Source of the DNA: Trema orientale
Taxonomy: Eukaryota; Streptophyta; Magnoliopsida; Rosales; Cannabaceae
Reading direction: 5' to 3'
Length of the DNA stretch: 64,000 nt
NCBI GenBank assembly: GCA_002914845.1
Contig: JXTC01000009.1
Span: forward strand, 317,509-381,508
The notes under the pieces are model-generated. The model was given only the letters and a program-made list of their open reading frames with translations. It did no database searches and was not told the DNA's origin. The position numbers and the translations under genes are program-made. This document shows, piece by piece, positions 46,088 to 59,360 of this stretch. Numbering within the stretch: position 1 is the first letter of the stretch; the number at the start of each line of letters is the position of its first letter.

Positions 46088-49000
46088 TATTTATATCTAT
46101 ATATATATATATATAGACGCCTTTTCCAGACGTAGTAGACTTATATACTCGGAAAACAGTACTTCTTTTGTAACAAAATAAACAAATTTAGGACATTATC
46201 TAGTAGGTAGAATTCTCCCAATTATTCAAGATCCATAAGGAAAAAAAAAAATCGAATAGGAAGTTAGGAACCTATATATGTTTTTATTTTTTTAATTTTT
46301 AATGATGATATTTGATGATCAACGTCTAGCTAAAGACCTTATCAATTATTGAGGCTAAGTTTGTGACCATTTGTTCTTTTTTTTTTTTTTTTTTTGAGGC
46401 AATATGACCATATGGTTTTAAGAGGATGTATTTGTGATAATAAAAGTCTGTTATGTACGTGAATAATCAAAGACATATTTTCAACAACGTAGAAAAAGTA
46501 CACTTACTCTGCAAATTAATAATGTAGACTAGCAAGTAGCAAGGTTATATAAATGGTGTGACACAATTTGAAGTCAAAAGAAAAGAAGATTCGCAGCTAC
46601 CGACAGTTTGATATGCTTGATATATGAATGCCGTCCATTGCATTGTACTTATAGGAGTATATATATCCTCTAATATTTTAAAAGTTATATGCCCTTTTTT
46701 TCGTGATTTAAGTTATCACAAATTAAATGCACACCTATATTATTATTATTATTATTATTATGATGATGATGATTATACAAAAATAAAAAAAGAGGCTATA
46801 GATAAGAAGATCTAGGTATACGTGATATATTAGTTAGGGTCTTATTATGAATGCCTTAATGTAAGGCCAGAAGCATATATATATATATATATATATATGA
46901 GTCAAATATGCATATTTTATACTACCAAATTGGACATGCAACATGAGTTTGCCTTGAGGCAGAAGCAACAAAAAGTAAGTAAAAAGTTGGCAGCATGGTT
47001 TTGGATGAACCCTCAATAATGAGTCTTCAATCATAATGTTAGCCTGTAATAATTCAATGAAGAGAGCAAGGATTTAAAATATTGAAGTTAGTTAAGAAAT
47101 GTACTCACTGAACGGAAAATTTGTATATACCGCCTCATTGTGGCGGTTGAAATTTCTAATTGAATTGCTTTCATTTGCATTATACGTACAGATGAATTTA
47201 TGAAGAATTAAAATTCTATTTTGCATATATAGTGTAATATGGTACTAAAGTGCTGACTACTAATTAATGAGATTTTCGTTTGCAAGGTATTCTATTATAA
47301 TGATCCCTTTCACTATTCAATCGTGTGATAATTCTGTCCAAACTTGAAAGTGATCATATCCACAAAAGACGTATAGTTGAAATGTATTGTTTTCGCAAAA
47401 TGGTGCTAATTATATTTAGTGATCATAATTCACGCATGTAACTTGCAATGTCAATTATTTTGCCCCACGGGGCTGTATGGAGGAACTTAATCAACAGGTG
47501 GCTTGGGGAGGAAATTCCCTTACCCTATATACTGTTGACATAATGCAAAATAAAAACACAAAATAACATAAAATCAGAAACATATAGTTTTATTTTCTAC
47601 ACTTTATTGTATATAAGATAAAAGACTCTATTTTTTAATTAGTAAAGTATATTATTTACGCTTCCACAGACGTCCTCAAGGTTAATTTAGGGTTCGGGAT
47701 TGGGGTCGGAGAGGCATTCGCCTCCCCGGTTTACATCCCCGTATGCATGGAATAAAGTGGCACAAGGGACGAAGTCTAAGGTTCACTCTTATATTTATAT
47801 AGAAATATGGATAAGTGGTTGTCAATAATGTGCCATATACCAATATATGCTCCATTATATATGGGTGAGTTTTCAATGGGTATTTTTGTTTTTGCTCCAT
47901 GGATGGGTAAATTTGACTAATTTGGAAACAAACCTACAATAATAAGTCATCTTATTCAATATATTAATTTCTAATTTTTTTTATTTATTTCTTTTCTGAA
48001 AATTTAATTTAAAGTTTAATTTTTTAATTACCTTTAATTTAAAACTATATGTATTATTGTATCTTCAATATTTAATAAATTTTTTTTTATCGGTAAAATC
48101 TAAGGTAGGATAATTTTCATATTATGAATAAGTTGTTTTTTTAAATAATAAAAAATGAATAAAACAACTACATTGAAAAAAAATTTGTTTTAAAAAAAAT
48201 TATGCGTCAAATAGCTTAAAATTTGTACATCTTTTATTGTTGTTGTTTTTTTTTTTTTCCTACGAATAAGATAGTTAAGAGTAATTTAGGGTTATTAAGT
48301 ATTTTTCACTAATTTTATTTCTTATAAAATAAAGTAAAATAAAATAAATTAACCAATTCATCAGGTTACCCATCTTTTTTATTTTAAATAACTTTCTATA
48401 TTTATATATTTATTAATTATAATAATATTTTTAATAAATCTACTAATATTATTATAGCCATTAGATTACAATCCAATGGCCCAAATTAGAGTACCCATCC
48501 ATGGAGTAAAAACAAAAATCTCCATTGAAACATCACCCATTATATATATATATATATACCAATACGTGCAATACAATAATAATTATTTATTCTACTTTTC
48601 TGTTTTATATTTTTAATAAAATTGACATAAAGATATGGATATACGTTGGTGAAGTCACTTGGCAGTTTTGTGCCAATATGATATAAGACATTCTGATGTA
48701 TTAATTAGTGAGAATCTTGTTGTAAGTCGATCATCTTTAATAAAGCAATAACTTAAAGTAGGAGGAAATCTAATTATATCTCATACATAATTCAGAAAAT
48801 TCAGAAAGGACAAATAACATTAGTGGAGCTTCTTTCAAGTCCATTGTCTCAATCAATTTTGACAAAATTGGCAGGTACAATGACTTGAGAGATTGTACTA
48901 AAGATTTTACTACGTAATTAATTAACTGTTTTTGCTTTCTCATCTCCACTAGCATTAAAGAACTATCAGTCGAATTTTATTTCTTTTTTTTCCTAAAAAA

Positions 49001-49396
49001 ATTATATTTTCCGAGGGGAAGAGGGGCATTGGCTACTGGGGTATGGATGGTAGTGAAAAACATTACACAAAGCGCCTGATTTTATTGCAGTGTAATTTAA
49101 GGACAGTTCAATTAAAAAAATATATATATTGATAAAAGACAACAATACAGGAAGCATATATAGCTAATATTAAGGATGACCACGATTTAATTTACAATAA
49201 TCTGATTATGACATTGTCGTAAAAAAAGAAAAAATATTTGGAAGTCCTTTAATTAATTAATGAAAAAAAAAATGTGAAAGTGATTATTTTAGGTGCAATT
49301 AAAGCTACTTGTCAGAAGAAGTGGTTCTCTTTTGTTTGCAATATTACTGGTTGATTACGTTCACACACCTACCTGAAGAGTGGTAATAATCACCTT
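46088..49396. other. AT-rich intergenic sequence with simple repeats
   Basis: Simple repeats include (TA)n at about 46099-46115 and 46876-46898, (ATT)n/(ATG)n at 46738-46772, and a T run near 46378-46395. No gene is supported; open frames of 60-70 codons show no family features. Confidence 0.45.
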
Positions 49397-49397
49397 N
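49397..49397. other. Single N (assembly join)
   Basis: It lies exactly at the broken edge of a 172-bp-family fragment, probably where a hairpin-forming element was not assembled. Confidence 0.8.
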
Positions 49398-49429
49398 TAC
49401 GTAGGGGTGCCCCTACTGTAGACGTGCCC
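49398..49429 (+). mobile_element. Right end of a 172-bp-family MITE, cut by the N
   Basis: TACGTAGGGGTGCCCCTACT followed by GTAGACGTGCCC matches the last 32 bp of the family. The rest is missing at the N. Confidence 0.8.
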
Positions 49430-50364
49430 TAAAAATAAAAATAAAAAGAGAACGGTATTAATCAATATTTGAATTTTTTTGGCGATTCTCATTTGAGAGA
49501 AATTATGGTCTATGACCATTTTCTCAAAATTGTTTAAGTAGAATTCCACATTTCAAATCTTACAATAAATATCCCTTTTTGAAAACTTTCACCTCAGGGG
49601 GACTTTTTTTTTTCAATTTTGCCCTTCATTTATTAGAATAATTTCCTTTTTTGTTTTTTTTTTCTCATTTATTTTCTCTCGCTTTCTCTCTATTTTCCCA
49701 TACCTCTCTCTAGTTTTTCTCTTGATAAGATCGAGTTTTGCAGAGTTCTTAAAATCTTCCTCATTTGATTTAAGTCAATTTTGATCTTCTTTCAGCCATA
49801 TCTTACTATTTTCGGCGACTTCTAATTCTTCTAAGGCATTTTTCTTCTCTGGTGCCAATTTTGTATTCGATCTTTTCTTTTGTTTCATTGGCCAAATGGC
49901 TAGAATCTATTGGATTTCGATATTTGGAAGTATGCATTGTGTTTTGAATTTCGATTTTGGACATTTTAGGACGATCCTTTGCTTAAAATGTATCTCATTT
50001 TTTTCAAGAACTCAAGATTTTGTTTCAGCCTATGGTGGGATTGTTCATCTAGTTAGTAGTCAAACCCATTGAGATGTACTATATTTTGTTAGAGAACAAG
50101 TTATTCTTCCACTTACTGGAAAAGAAAATCAAAACCGACCTGAATCAAATGAGAAAGATTTCAAGAAGAAGAACTCTGCAAAACTCGATCTCATAAAAAA
50201 AATTAGATTTCGTTTGGTTGGGTGGAATGAAATTGAAGGTAATGGTAATGATAATGAGAATAAGAATAGAAAGAAAAAAGGGTTAAGTAGACAATTATCA
50301 CTTTTTTTAAATGTTTAACTAAATTTACCACCACTATTAGATTCTACCATTTTTGGGAGGGAAT

Positions 50365-50615
50365 TAGTCAAGAATCTGTCAAAAATTCATCAAGAATCCG
50401 TCAAGAATCCATTAAGAATCTATCAAGAATCTATTAGATTACTATTGACGTCAAGAATCCGTCAAGAATTGATCAAGAACCCGTCAAAATCACCGCTAAT
50501 ATCAAGAATACATCAAGATCGTCAAGATTCTGTCAAAAATTCATCAAGAATCCGTCAAGATCGCTGCTGGCGTCAAGAATTGTTCAAGAATCCGTCAAGA
50601 TCATCAAGAATTCAT
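50365..50615. repeat. TCAAGAATCCG minisatellite
   Basis: About twenty degenerate 10-13 bp units of TCAAGAATCCG/TCAAGAATTC type. The 62-codon frame across it is a by-product. Confidence 0.8.
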
Positions 50616-50661
50616 TTTAAAAAAGTGGTTTGATGGCTGATTTAATTAATGAGAAAAAAAA

Positions 50662-50662
50662 N
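50662..50662. other. Single N in an A run
   Basis: An unresolved base within a ~35-bp poly-A tract; likely a sequencing limit. Confidence 0.8.
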
Positions 50663-51354
50663 AAAAAAAAAAAAAAAAAAAAAAACCTCCATTGCTTCAA
50701 TGTTATTTAGACGGTATATTTAGTTTGTAGGATTAGATCTGAATTTAAAAAACCAAAAAAAAAAAACTTTCTTTCATTAATTCAAAAGCCATGCCCATTA
50801 CAGAGACTGAGCAATTGAAATTTCGATGACCGATCTCATGAATCACGCTAAAATAAAAAGAATAAAAAGAGATAGTTGTTCTTGAAGAAATATTTGGGCA
50901 CAACAAGGACAAACTGGGTAAAAAAAGAACAATAATCAGGGACTAAGGAAGTCAAGTACAAAAGATGGACAGTGAGTGGACGATGGGATTGATGAGCTTT
51001 TCCGATCTGGATGCAAGCTTTGCAGGTTGAAAGTTTCTGGTTTAGTCATGGATATAAGGGAAAAGAATAGCTAACTTTGGAAGTGGAATTCCAATTTCTG
51101 AAATAGTACTTACATTGGAAAGACAATTCATGAGTGAAAAATGAAACCAAACGTTAGAAAGCTATTCCATTCCATTCCATTTTCACCAACCAAACGACAC
51201 TAGAGAGAGAAAGAGGAAAGGGAAAATAGAGACATAAAACAAGTTGGAAAAAAAAAAACACCCAAAAAGCTAGCCTAATAATGAACAACAAAAAAGTAGA
51301 AGGAAAAATTTCCCTTCAGTTGAAAGTTTTAAGAAAGAGGACATTTCTCCTACA

Positions 51355-52335
51355 TTATACGGTATTTCAAGAAAAGTTTTTGAAAAATACCGTAGTTAGC
51401 ATTTTATAAAGGTGTGGTAAAGTTTTTATTAGAAAAATGATATTTTTCTAAAAATATCATTTTTTAAAAAATATTTAAAAAAATATCATTTTTTTCAAAA
51501 CAGTAACTAGTAACCGGTAATCAGTTTCCAGAAACTGAAAACGAGTAACTAAAGGTATTTATAACTAGTATATAATTGATAACCAGTAACTAGTAACCGG
51601 TAACTAGTTTTCAGAAATTAGTAACTATTAACTATTTTAAAAATGGTATTTTTATAATTTTTTCTAAAAAAGTGATATTTACCTAATAAAAATGGTACGA
51701 AAATTTGAAAAAAACCTAACTTCCATATTTTTGTAATTATTTTGGTTTTTCTATATGCAAAAGTGTTAGAAACCCTTTCTCCTTCCCTCCTAATTCCCCT
51801 AATTTCATTCGAACTGTATCATCAACTAAGCCCAAGGTGACCTCGTGGTATTACACTTTAGGGTAGCAAAACAAGATTGGGCTTCAATCTTATAACTTGT
51901 TTAATAAAGGGGAAATTAGGCCTTTATGACAATTTTAGAAAAAAGTTTTGAAAAGTACGATGGCCTGTGTTTTTTTTTTTTCCAAATGTTTGGTACAATT
52001 TTTATTAGAAAAATACTATTTTCTAAAAATATTTAAAAAAATTTCATTTTTTTTAAAATAGTAAGTAGTAAGTGGTAATCAGTTTTCAAAAACTGGTAAC
52101 TAGTAACCAAATGTATTTATAACTAGTATATAATTGATAACTGATAATTGGTAATCAGTTTTCAGAAACTGGTAACTAATAGGCAGTAATTACTTTAAAA
52201 ATGGTATTTTTCTAAAAATATTTTAAAAATTGATATTTTCTAATTAAAACTGTACGGAAATGAAAAAAATCAGACCTCCGCATTTTTGTAATTCTTTTAG
52301 GTTTTTATAGGTAAAAATGTTAGAAACCCGTTAAT
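51355..52335. repeat. Two direct copies of a ~400-bp AACTAGTAACCGG repeat
   Basis: Blocks at about 51370-51780 and 51940-52335 share order and wording: TTTTTATTAGAAAAAT, TATTTAAAAAAAT, GTAACTAGTAACC, TATTTATAACTAGTATATAA, TTTTCAGAAA, and GTTAGAAACCC at the end. Each block has internal dyads (GGTAATCAGTTT / AAACTGGTAAC). They lie 300-1270 bp upstream of VPS24. Confidence 0.72.
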
Positions 52336-52566
52336 AAGCAAAGAAGAAGCAGACTAATGGGCTTAAGTTATTGGGCTTTCAACCTGAAAGGACAAGCTTT
52401 TAAAAAAAAAAAAATTGTTAAAAGGACAATATTTATTTGTTTTTATTATTTTTATTTTTTGCTGAGATGGGGTTCAGACGAAGAAGAAGAAGAAGAATTA
52501 AGTTGACTAGTTTTTGTTGACGAATTTATGAAATTTGTGGGATTTCATTATTCATTTTTGGGATAA

Positions 52567-52612
52567 TGATAGAATTGGATCTTTGAGGATATAGAATTGG
52601 ATCTTTGAGGAT
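52567..52612 (+). repeat. Short tandem repeat in the VPS24 5' leader
   Basis: ATAGAATTGGATCTTTGAGG occurs twice back to back, about 30 bp before the ATG. An AGA/GAA-rich tract (52479-52498) precedes it, as is common in plant 5' UTRs. Confidence 0.8.
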
Positions 52613-52637
52613 CTAAAACCCCGAAAAAAAAAAAAAA

Positions 52638-55386
52638 ATGGAGAAGGTGATGAATATTCTGAAGCCAAAGCCTAATCCACAGCAGCAATTGAGAGATTGG
52701 CAGCGTAAACTTCGCCAGGAGTGCCGTAACATCGAACGCCAAATTAGAGGTGAATCTTTTTTATTTGTTATTTTTTCTCTAAAAAGAAAAAAAAAAACCC
52801 GGTTCTAATTTTTCCTAATTTTTATTTTTGTTTAATTAATTAATTACTTAGATTCAGTTTTATGATGAATTTGGTTTGATGGGTATTGTTAATTTTGGTT
52901 TAATTTGCAATGGGTTTACTTCAGATATAGAAAGAGAGGAGAAGAATGTGCAGAAAGCTATCAGAGAGGCTGCCAAAAGGAATGACATGGTCTCTGCCAA
53001 GGTAGTTGATTAAAAATCCCTGTTCTTTGCCAAATTTATTTGTTTGAATAATTTTTTTTTAACTGATTTCTTAGGATTATTGCAAAGTTAGTTGCTTCAA
53101 CTCAATCAAGCTGATACAGGACCTTGACATATTTAGCGAGTATAATGTTGGGTTAATTTTAAAGAACGGAAATTGTGCAGTATTGGTACATGGAAAGTGA
53201 AACCTGCAATTAACACCACTAGCTCACTTGTGCATTTATAAGTTTATATTGGTGTTAAGTTCTTTTTAAGATAATTATTTGTTAAGATATTTTGTATGAA
53301 TTCGGAAATGTAGTATGGTTTCTATTCTCTAAGATTCTATCCTTCTGATGTGTTAGAAGAGCAAGCCTCACGGCTAGTGGCTACTGGCTACTGTGATTTT
53401 GAGCTATTTCACCTTTTTTCCCCTTTACTATTACACTATTCTATCACGAGCCTATTAATTAGAACATTTGAAACTATGTCTTCGGGTTTGGGTCGACCGG
53501 TTGCTTTTGATCTCATTATCCGAAGGTCTGGCCTTCTATTGTATAATGTATTTGTGGATGTTTAGTCTATGCATGAGATTCCTTCTCCCCTTTATTTCAG
53601 GCACTTGCAAAAGAAATTGTGAGATCTAGGAAAACGGTGAACCGTCTTCATGAAAATAAGGCGCAAATGAATTCAATATCGATGCACCTCGGGGAAAGTG
53701 TTGGTATGCAGTTTTTTAGATATAAACTTGTGATTCAGTTTTGCCTACTTACATTATATCCCCAGTGGAACTTCTACTTGTGAACTGGTAGCTACCAATA
53801 TCTAGTATCTCTAGTTGCTTGTACATGACTTACATACTGTATAATTGTGGAAATTTTCTTACAAGAAATGGTTGAAGATGTGTGCTGGTATTCAAGGTGT
53901 GTGCTTCTATTCTCTAAGGTCCTGTATGTAGACTCCTTATAGATTATGAGGATGTTTCTTCTTTCAAATAAATTGAATCTCTGTAACAACTTGGATTAGA
54001 TAGAGTTACGTCTGACGGCACATATACAAATATTCTGAACTTGAATTTAACTCAAAGCAAGATGTTGAATCATTCACGTTTTCAAATGCTACCCTAGTTT
54101 TATTTCAGAGTGATGGAAAGTGACTATAAATTTTGGCTCCTCCAAACTGTTTCTGGTACTTTTTAGTTCCTCCTCTGCTTTATATGATTGCCTGCTGTGT
54201 GTAGTGATACCCTAGTATCTCAGTAGTATAATTATGTTTCTGTACTTTTTGTTCAACTTCTTAGCTTTGTCTGCATATGTTCAATAATTTGGTTTTAGAA
54301 TCAAATCTGAAATCCTGTACTGGCTTGATTCTTACTAGTTAAATGGCTCGGAAAGAGCTATCAATACTTCTACCATATTTCTTACTCAATAACTTTGTGA
54401 TGTTCATTTAAGCACTCCAAATATGTCACTTTCTATATCTCCCTGTCTTGACCCCAAATAAGTCACTTTCTATATCCCTTTTCTCCTGCCCTCTGTGTCT
54501 GCGGATAGGTTGAAGCTGTACTCTATTTTCTTCATTGGACTGAACATTTCTGTTTTGCAGCTATTGCCCGTACTGTGGGTCATTTATCCAAGAGTTCTGA
54601 GGTTATGAAGCTTGTCAATAATCTCATGAAGGCTCCAGAGGTGGCTGCTACTATGCAAGAGTTCAGCAAGGAAATGACCAAGGTATCTTCCTGTTTGATA
54701 TTTCACTTGTAGAAAGAAAAAAAAATGGTAGAATTCTGTTTGGGTACAGTTAATAGACTTGTCAGGTTATAATATCCAGTAATCAGCACTCACATCAATT
54801 TTATAAATATGACCAGTATTTTAACGGAACACTTTTCTTTTTATCCAATTATTTCCCTTGTTTCTTTACACTAAAACTCGTATCTTAACTTGCATGCTTC
54901 TTGTCTATTTTCTGTGCTTAGTTTCAACCCTCCACTCACTTGTGCTTCTTTGCATTTAATCAAACCTCATTGAGTTCTCTACTAAATAGGCATATCTCAT
55001 ACTTTTGATTTGCAGGCAGGGGTGATCGAGGAGATCGTAAATGATACCGTTGATTCAGCACTAGATTCGGAGGATATTGAGGAGGAGATAGAAGAAGAGG
55101 TTGATAAGGTTTTGACTGCTATAGCTGGTGAGACTACTGCACAGCTTCCAGAAGCTGTCAAGAAGGAGAGGCTGAAACAACCTGCTCAGCCATCAGAAGC
55201 TGGCCGGGAGGTATGTGTGATATCATTGTCGTGTGATGAGACCATGTTTCAGTTTAACTGTCCTTGAAGTTAGCAGGAGAAATAACACACTCTTTCATCT
55301 GCCAGGAGGAACCGATAGCTGAGGGGGTCGATGATGAGGAAGAATTGGAAGAATTAAGAGCTCGGCTTGCCAAGGTCAGGTCATAG
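52638..55386 (+). CDS. VPS24: ESCRT-III subunit VPS24 (CHMP3 homologue)
   Basis: Exons 52638-52749, 52925-53001, 53601-53703, 54561-54682, 55016-55210 and 55306-55386; all GT-AG and in frame, giving 229 aa, the length I recall for Arabidopsis VPS24.1. The protein opens MEKVMNILKPKPNPQQQLRD and has a basic N-terminal half (WQRKLRQECRNIERQIRDIE) that forms the Snf7 helical hairpin and binds membrane. SMHLGESVAIARTVGHLSKS and MKLVNNLMKAPEVAATMQEF follow. The C-terminal half is acidic (EDIEEEIEEEVDKV) and autoinhibitory. The tail LEELRARLAKVR fits the MIM1 motif that recruits the VPS4 ATPase through its MIT domain. It acts late in ESCRT-III filament assembly at multivesicular endosomes, sorting ubiquitinated cargo to the vacuole. 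It looks intact. Confidence 0.97.
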
Positions 55387-58300
55387 GCCAGAGTTGAAAC
55401 CTCTTGGTCTCTCCTTCCAACCAATTTGTCTTGATATCGGAAGGTAGGTCATCTCTTGGCCATATTGAGGTTGCACCAGACAAGACCCCACTTTTCCACT
55501 GACTAAGCCAACTCCAAAGAAATATCTCTGTATATTAAAAACGCGGTGTGATTAATTCTGTAACTTGGCAATACTGAAGTGCAAAACATATCTCGTCTCT
55601 GTATGTAACTTATTAGTACCAAACATGGTGATTTGTTAGAGCACTACATGTTTTGATGCTTTGCAAGTGTTATGTAGCACTATTTAGTCAGAGGGCTAGG
55701 CCAAAAAACTTTATTCAAATACTAGTTCTCTGTTCATTGCTTATGCTAGTACTATTGTTTTGTTTTCATAAACTCGAAAGTCGAAAGCCATCTGTATGAA
55801 TCATCGAGAATTAGAAAATCCAAGGTGGTTGGCTGAGTGAGGGAGTGATTCCGTAAATGTATTTTATCTGGGGGGGGGAAAAAAAGAAGCAACTATTGAG
55901 GATTTGATTATAAAAGCAAAACGACTTAATTTGTCTTGGTTCCCATCACACTTTGTTTGTTAAAGCATATTTGTAAAGCAAGAAAACTTTTAAGGTTTGT
56001 TGCATAATAGCCGTTAATGGACGGTGGATTTTATTCATTTTTTATTTTTTTGCTGGAAACGGACAGTGGATTCTTATTTGGGTTTAATAATTTATTTCCA
56101 AATTCTAATAGGAGTGCTGCATCATATTCTAATTCTAAATTTTAGTATTTGGCCAAAAATGATCTCCAATGGCCTTCTATATCTGAAATGCTTTTAACAT
56201 GTTCTATTTTTTATTTCAAATATAATGCATAGAATAAAATATGTTAAAATTTAGCAAGAGTTACTATATTTACAATATAGAAATGAGTAGTAGATGCAGT
56301 AATATAATAATAAATTAATAATAGGATGAAGACACCTTTTGGAAGTAAAAGTTATATATAAATACAATTTTAGCACGATACAATTGGATTAAAAGTAAAA
56401 GTATGTGTCAAATTTAATATGTCATGTTAAATTCAGAATTGTCAAACTCTTTATAGCATGAATGCATGGGAGATGGTTTTAGATGTCCAAGTTATTAAGA
56501 AAATCTTATTTTAGTCTATAAATTCAAAATTTTTTGTTTAAACCCTTAGCACTCTTAAAATTCACACAAGAATCAATTTAGTATTAATTCCTAAACTTTG
56601 TTTTACTATTTTGCCCAGTTTTTTGTTATTTTCAAAAGACTAACGTGAAAATAGCAAGTTTAAGGACCATATGGGTCCAACCATATGACACAAACAACAC
56701 GTTGATACCATGCCTATCAACGGCTGAGATTTGTTGCAGGGTTTAATTTCTGGGATCATACAAAAAGATGGTTAGCTTATAGCTTTTGAACTCTTACTCT
56801 TTACTAAACTTTTCTGATGCAAAGCCATGGATGTTGTAAATCATGTAACTGCTTCAGAGTCAGCTTCAACCCAACAGAAAAAAAAAAAAAAAAAAAAAAC
56901 GGATATTCTTTTTTCAGTAAAGTTTCAAGTGGAGAGCTGGAACTGCTGATGCCAATAACATAGACTTAACCGTTTACTAATAGAGCCATATACAGGAAAT
57001 TAGCAATTCATGGTTGTCATGATGAAGCTTTAAGCTTAATCTAGGTAACATAATCAATTATTTCTATTCAATTTCGTGGATTCCCATCAAAGGCTATTAG
57101 AATCTGACTGATTTTGAAGTATGAACTCGCGCGAAATAACAATAGAGATTCGTAATGACTTTGTAGATTATTAAAGATGAGATGATTCTCTTCAATTAAA
57201 AAAAAAAATGAAAAAGGAAGACGTAGAGTCATTAATTTATTTTAATATAATATTACCTATAACCACTTGCATGACAAGTAAGTTGTCATATTTCAATTTG
57301 TAAATGATATCAAATTTGTTTGTGTCAACCTATATATGTGTTTCTAAATATATTTATATATATATTTTACTAATTATGTCACGATAACTAAGTAACACAT
57401 TAACTGTTTATGACGGTTTGGGTTCTGTTTACACTAAAAAGCCAAAAAAAAAAAGGGGGACATTTGTTGGTTCTAGAAATTTAATTTGATACAACTATGA
57501 ATAAAACAATAATAATAGTATATTTATATTATGTTCATCAAACATTTTCGTACTAGCTAGTATTCGTCAAATAAAGTCATTATACAACTGATTAATATTA
57601 GCACTCATTTGTATCGATCAAAATCATAAACATGTCATCTAGTGGAAAAACGAATAAGCCTACACTGAAACGAGATTACTTTTATTCTTCTCTGCGTGTT
57701 TGTTTCACATTTATGGAATAAGTGATTATAAAAAATAAGCTACGATATTTCCCAGCTTGATAATTATTACTAAGTAGATAAGTAGGACCCCTTACCCACC
57801 TTCTTTTTTAATGTAGAAAAGTAGGTCCAGATGGGCTTTCAGGATGTCATTCGTTTCTTTAAGTCACTCCAACACAATAAGCAATACCAAAATATTTGTC
57901 TCTTATAAATATTAAGTTATACACATTGTATATGATATGTTATGAAGCTTCCTTATGTTCTTACACAATATTCAGTTCATAAAACTTGCGTGTGCTTGGT
58001 TTTAAGGCATTGATATCTTACACGCAATAAATCTTTTTCCTTTTGTCTGCTTTCAATTATATTATTCACATTAGAACACTATAGCCTTATACTCAACTCA
58101 ATCCCTTATTTATTCATTATTACTTGACAGAAAGAAATAAAGTTATTCCTTAATCTATTAAAAGACAATAATAATGAAATAACAATAGTCACAATAACAT
58201 TAAAAATTATATCAGCCCCTAAGATTCAAAGCTAGCTACTTGATTCTCTTGCCAGAAAAAAAAAAAAAAAATCTGAAAGTTATAGGATCCATTTCTTGCA

Positions 58301-59290
58301 AGCAAAGTTATTCGAGATGATCAGGTACTTATGTATTTTACTTAATTAGTTTACTATTTTGAAAGGAAAGACAAACAAATTCACAAATTCACCAACAATA
58401 TATTAATCCATTTCATGAGAATCACAAGAACAATAAATATTGTGTATAAGCGAAAAGAAACACTGTAAAAGTGTTAGTCATGTCACAAATTCTTGTTACT
58501 ATTTTTTTAATGATAGAATACGCCAACTCAACAAAGTTACTAATAAATTAATGGATAGCTGTGATTAACTAGTCTCTTCTTAACGTACAAAAACATGCCT
58601 GATTCAAGATCTATATAGTTTTTAGGTACTTAAAAATCACAATTCTCATTATAATATTTCATGGCATTACTAAGAAGATTTTTTTTCCTCCTCAAAACAT
58701 GACTACATGAGTACTCTTTGTCATTTTTCTAATTATAGAAATTTTGTAACATTCGAACATCATATAGTGATTTTAACAAAATACTTTAAGAGGAAAAGTG
58801 GAATTAAACCACACATTAAACCATACGTCAATTAGAAGACACTTTATTTCCTTACTAGAATTTCATCATGTTGAAAGTACACTTAACAGTTCAACATATG
58901 TAATTCACAACCATACAACAAACAGTGCAATATTTTTCTTAAAACTGTAAAAACAAGTAAACAACTAAGCTCAATATTAGTAAGGACTTAGAAACAAAAC
59001 ATAAAATTCTTTTAAAAAAAAGAAAAGAAAAGCAGTTTGAAAACCATCAAGTCTTGCCTGTATTTTCTTTTGTAGCCCACGTCTTATCTACAAGCCCCTA
59101 ACCATTAAAGGAAAAGAAAAGGAAAAAGTGAGAAAAAAAAAAAGAAAAATTCCCGGATAAAAAAAGAAAAAGAAAAATTAAAAAAAAACATCATTATTTA
59201 AAAACAAAATAAAATAAGAACGTTAAGTACAGTCCACATTGACAAGTTTTAACTTTACACTCGAGTCCAATTGTGTCCAACCATATCCAG
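55387..59290. other. Intergenic region between VPS24 and SCPL
   Basis: The first ~300 bp probably hold the VPS24 3' UTR. The rest is AT-rich with poly-A tracts (about 56878-56899, 58257-58271) and no clear gene, RNA or bounded element. Confidence 0.5.
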
Positions 59291-59294
59291 ACCC

Positions 59295-59302
59295 TATAAA
59301 TA
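59295..59302 (+). promoter_or_regulatory. TATA box of the carboxypeptidase gene
   Basis: TATAAATA sits 59 bp upstream of the ATG in the context CCCTATAAATAC. A transcription start near 59327 would give a 5' UTR of about 35 nt. Confidence 0.65.
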
Positions 59303-59360
59303 CTTTTCATTCCAGAACTCATGTTAGTACTTCTTAGTTCTATTCATCATTACTACAACA

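Larger units (their letters stand above)
50206..51202. mobile_element. ~1-kb element with CGTTTGGTTGG ends, nested
   Basis: It starts TTTCGTTTGGTTGGGTGGAA and ends in the complement of GTGTCGTTTGGTTGGTGAAA. TAGA lies at each junction. It carries a minisatellite of TCAAGAATCCG units (50365-50615) and an N at 50662. No transposase was seen. Confidence 0.6.
49560..51345. repeat. Old inverted-repeat element split by a ~1-kb insertion
   Basis: The left arm (about 49577-49795) and right arm (about 50140-50204 plus 51203-51332) are imperfect complements. Landmarks are CGAGTTTTGCAGAGTTCTT (49733-49751) against AAGAACTCTGCAAAACTCG (50169-50187), and CTCTATTTTCCC against GGGAAAATAGAG (51221). The right arm is only continuous if 50206-51202 is removed, so a younger element sits in it. 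Outer limits are approximate. Confidence 0.65.

Noticed and set aside
50445-50633. 62-codon frame with SRIRQ-type repeats
   Set aside because: A translation of the TCAAGAATCCG minisatellite.
53350-53565. 71-codon frame in VPS24 intron 2
   Set aside because: It lies wholly between exon 2 (ends 53001) and exon 3 (starts 53601) and has no family features.
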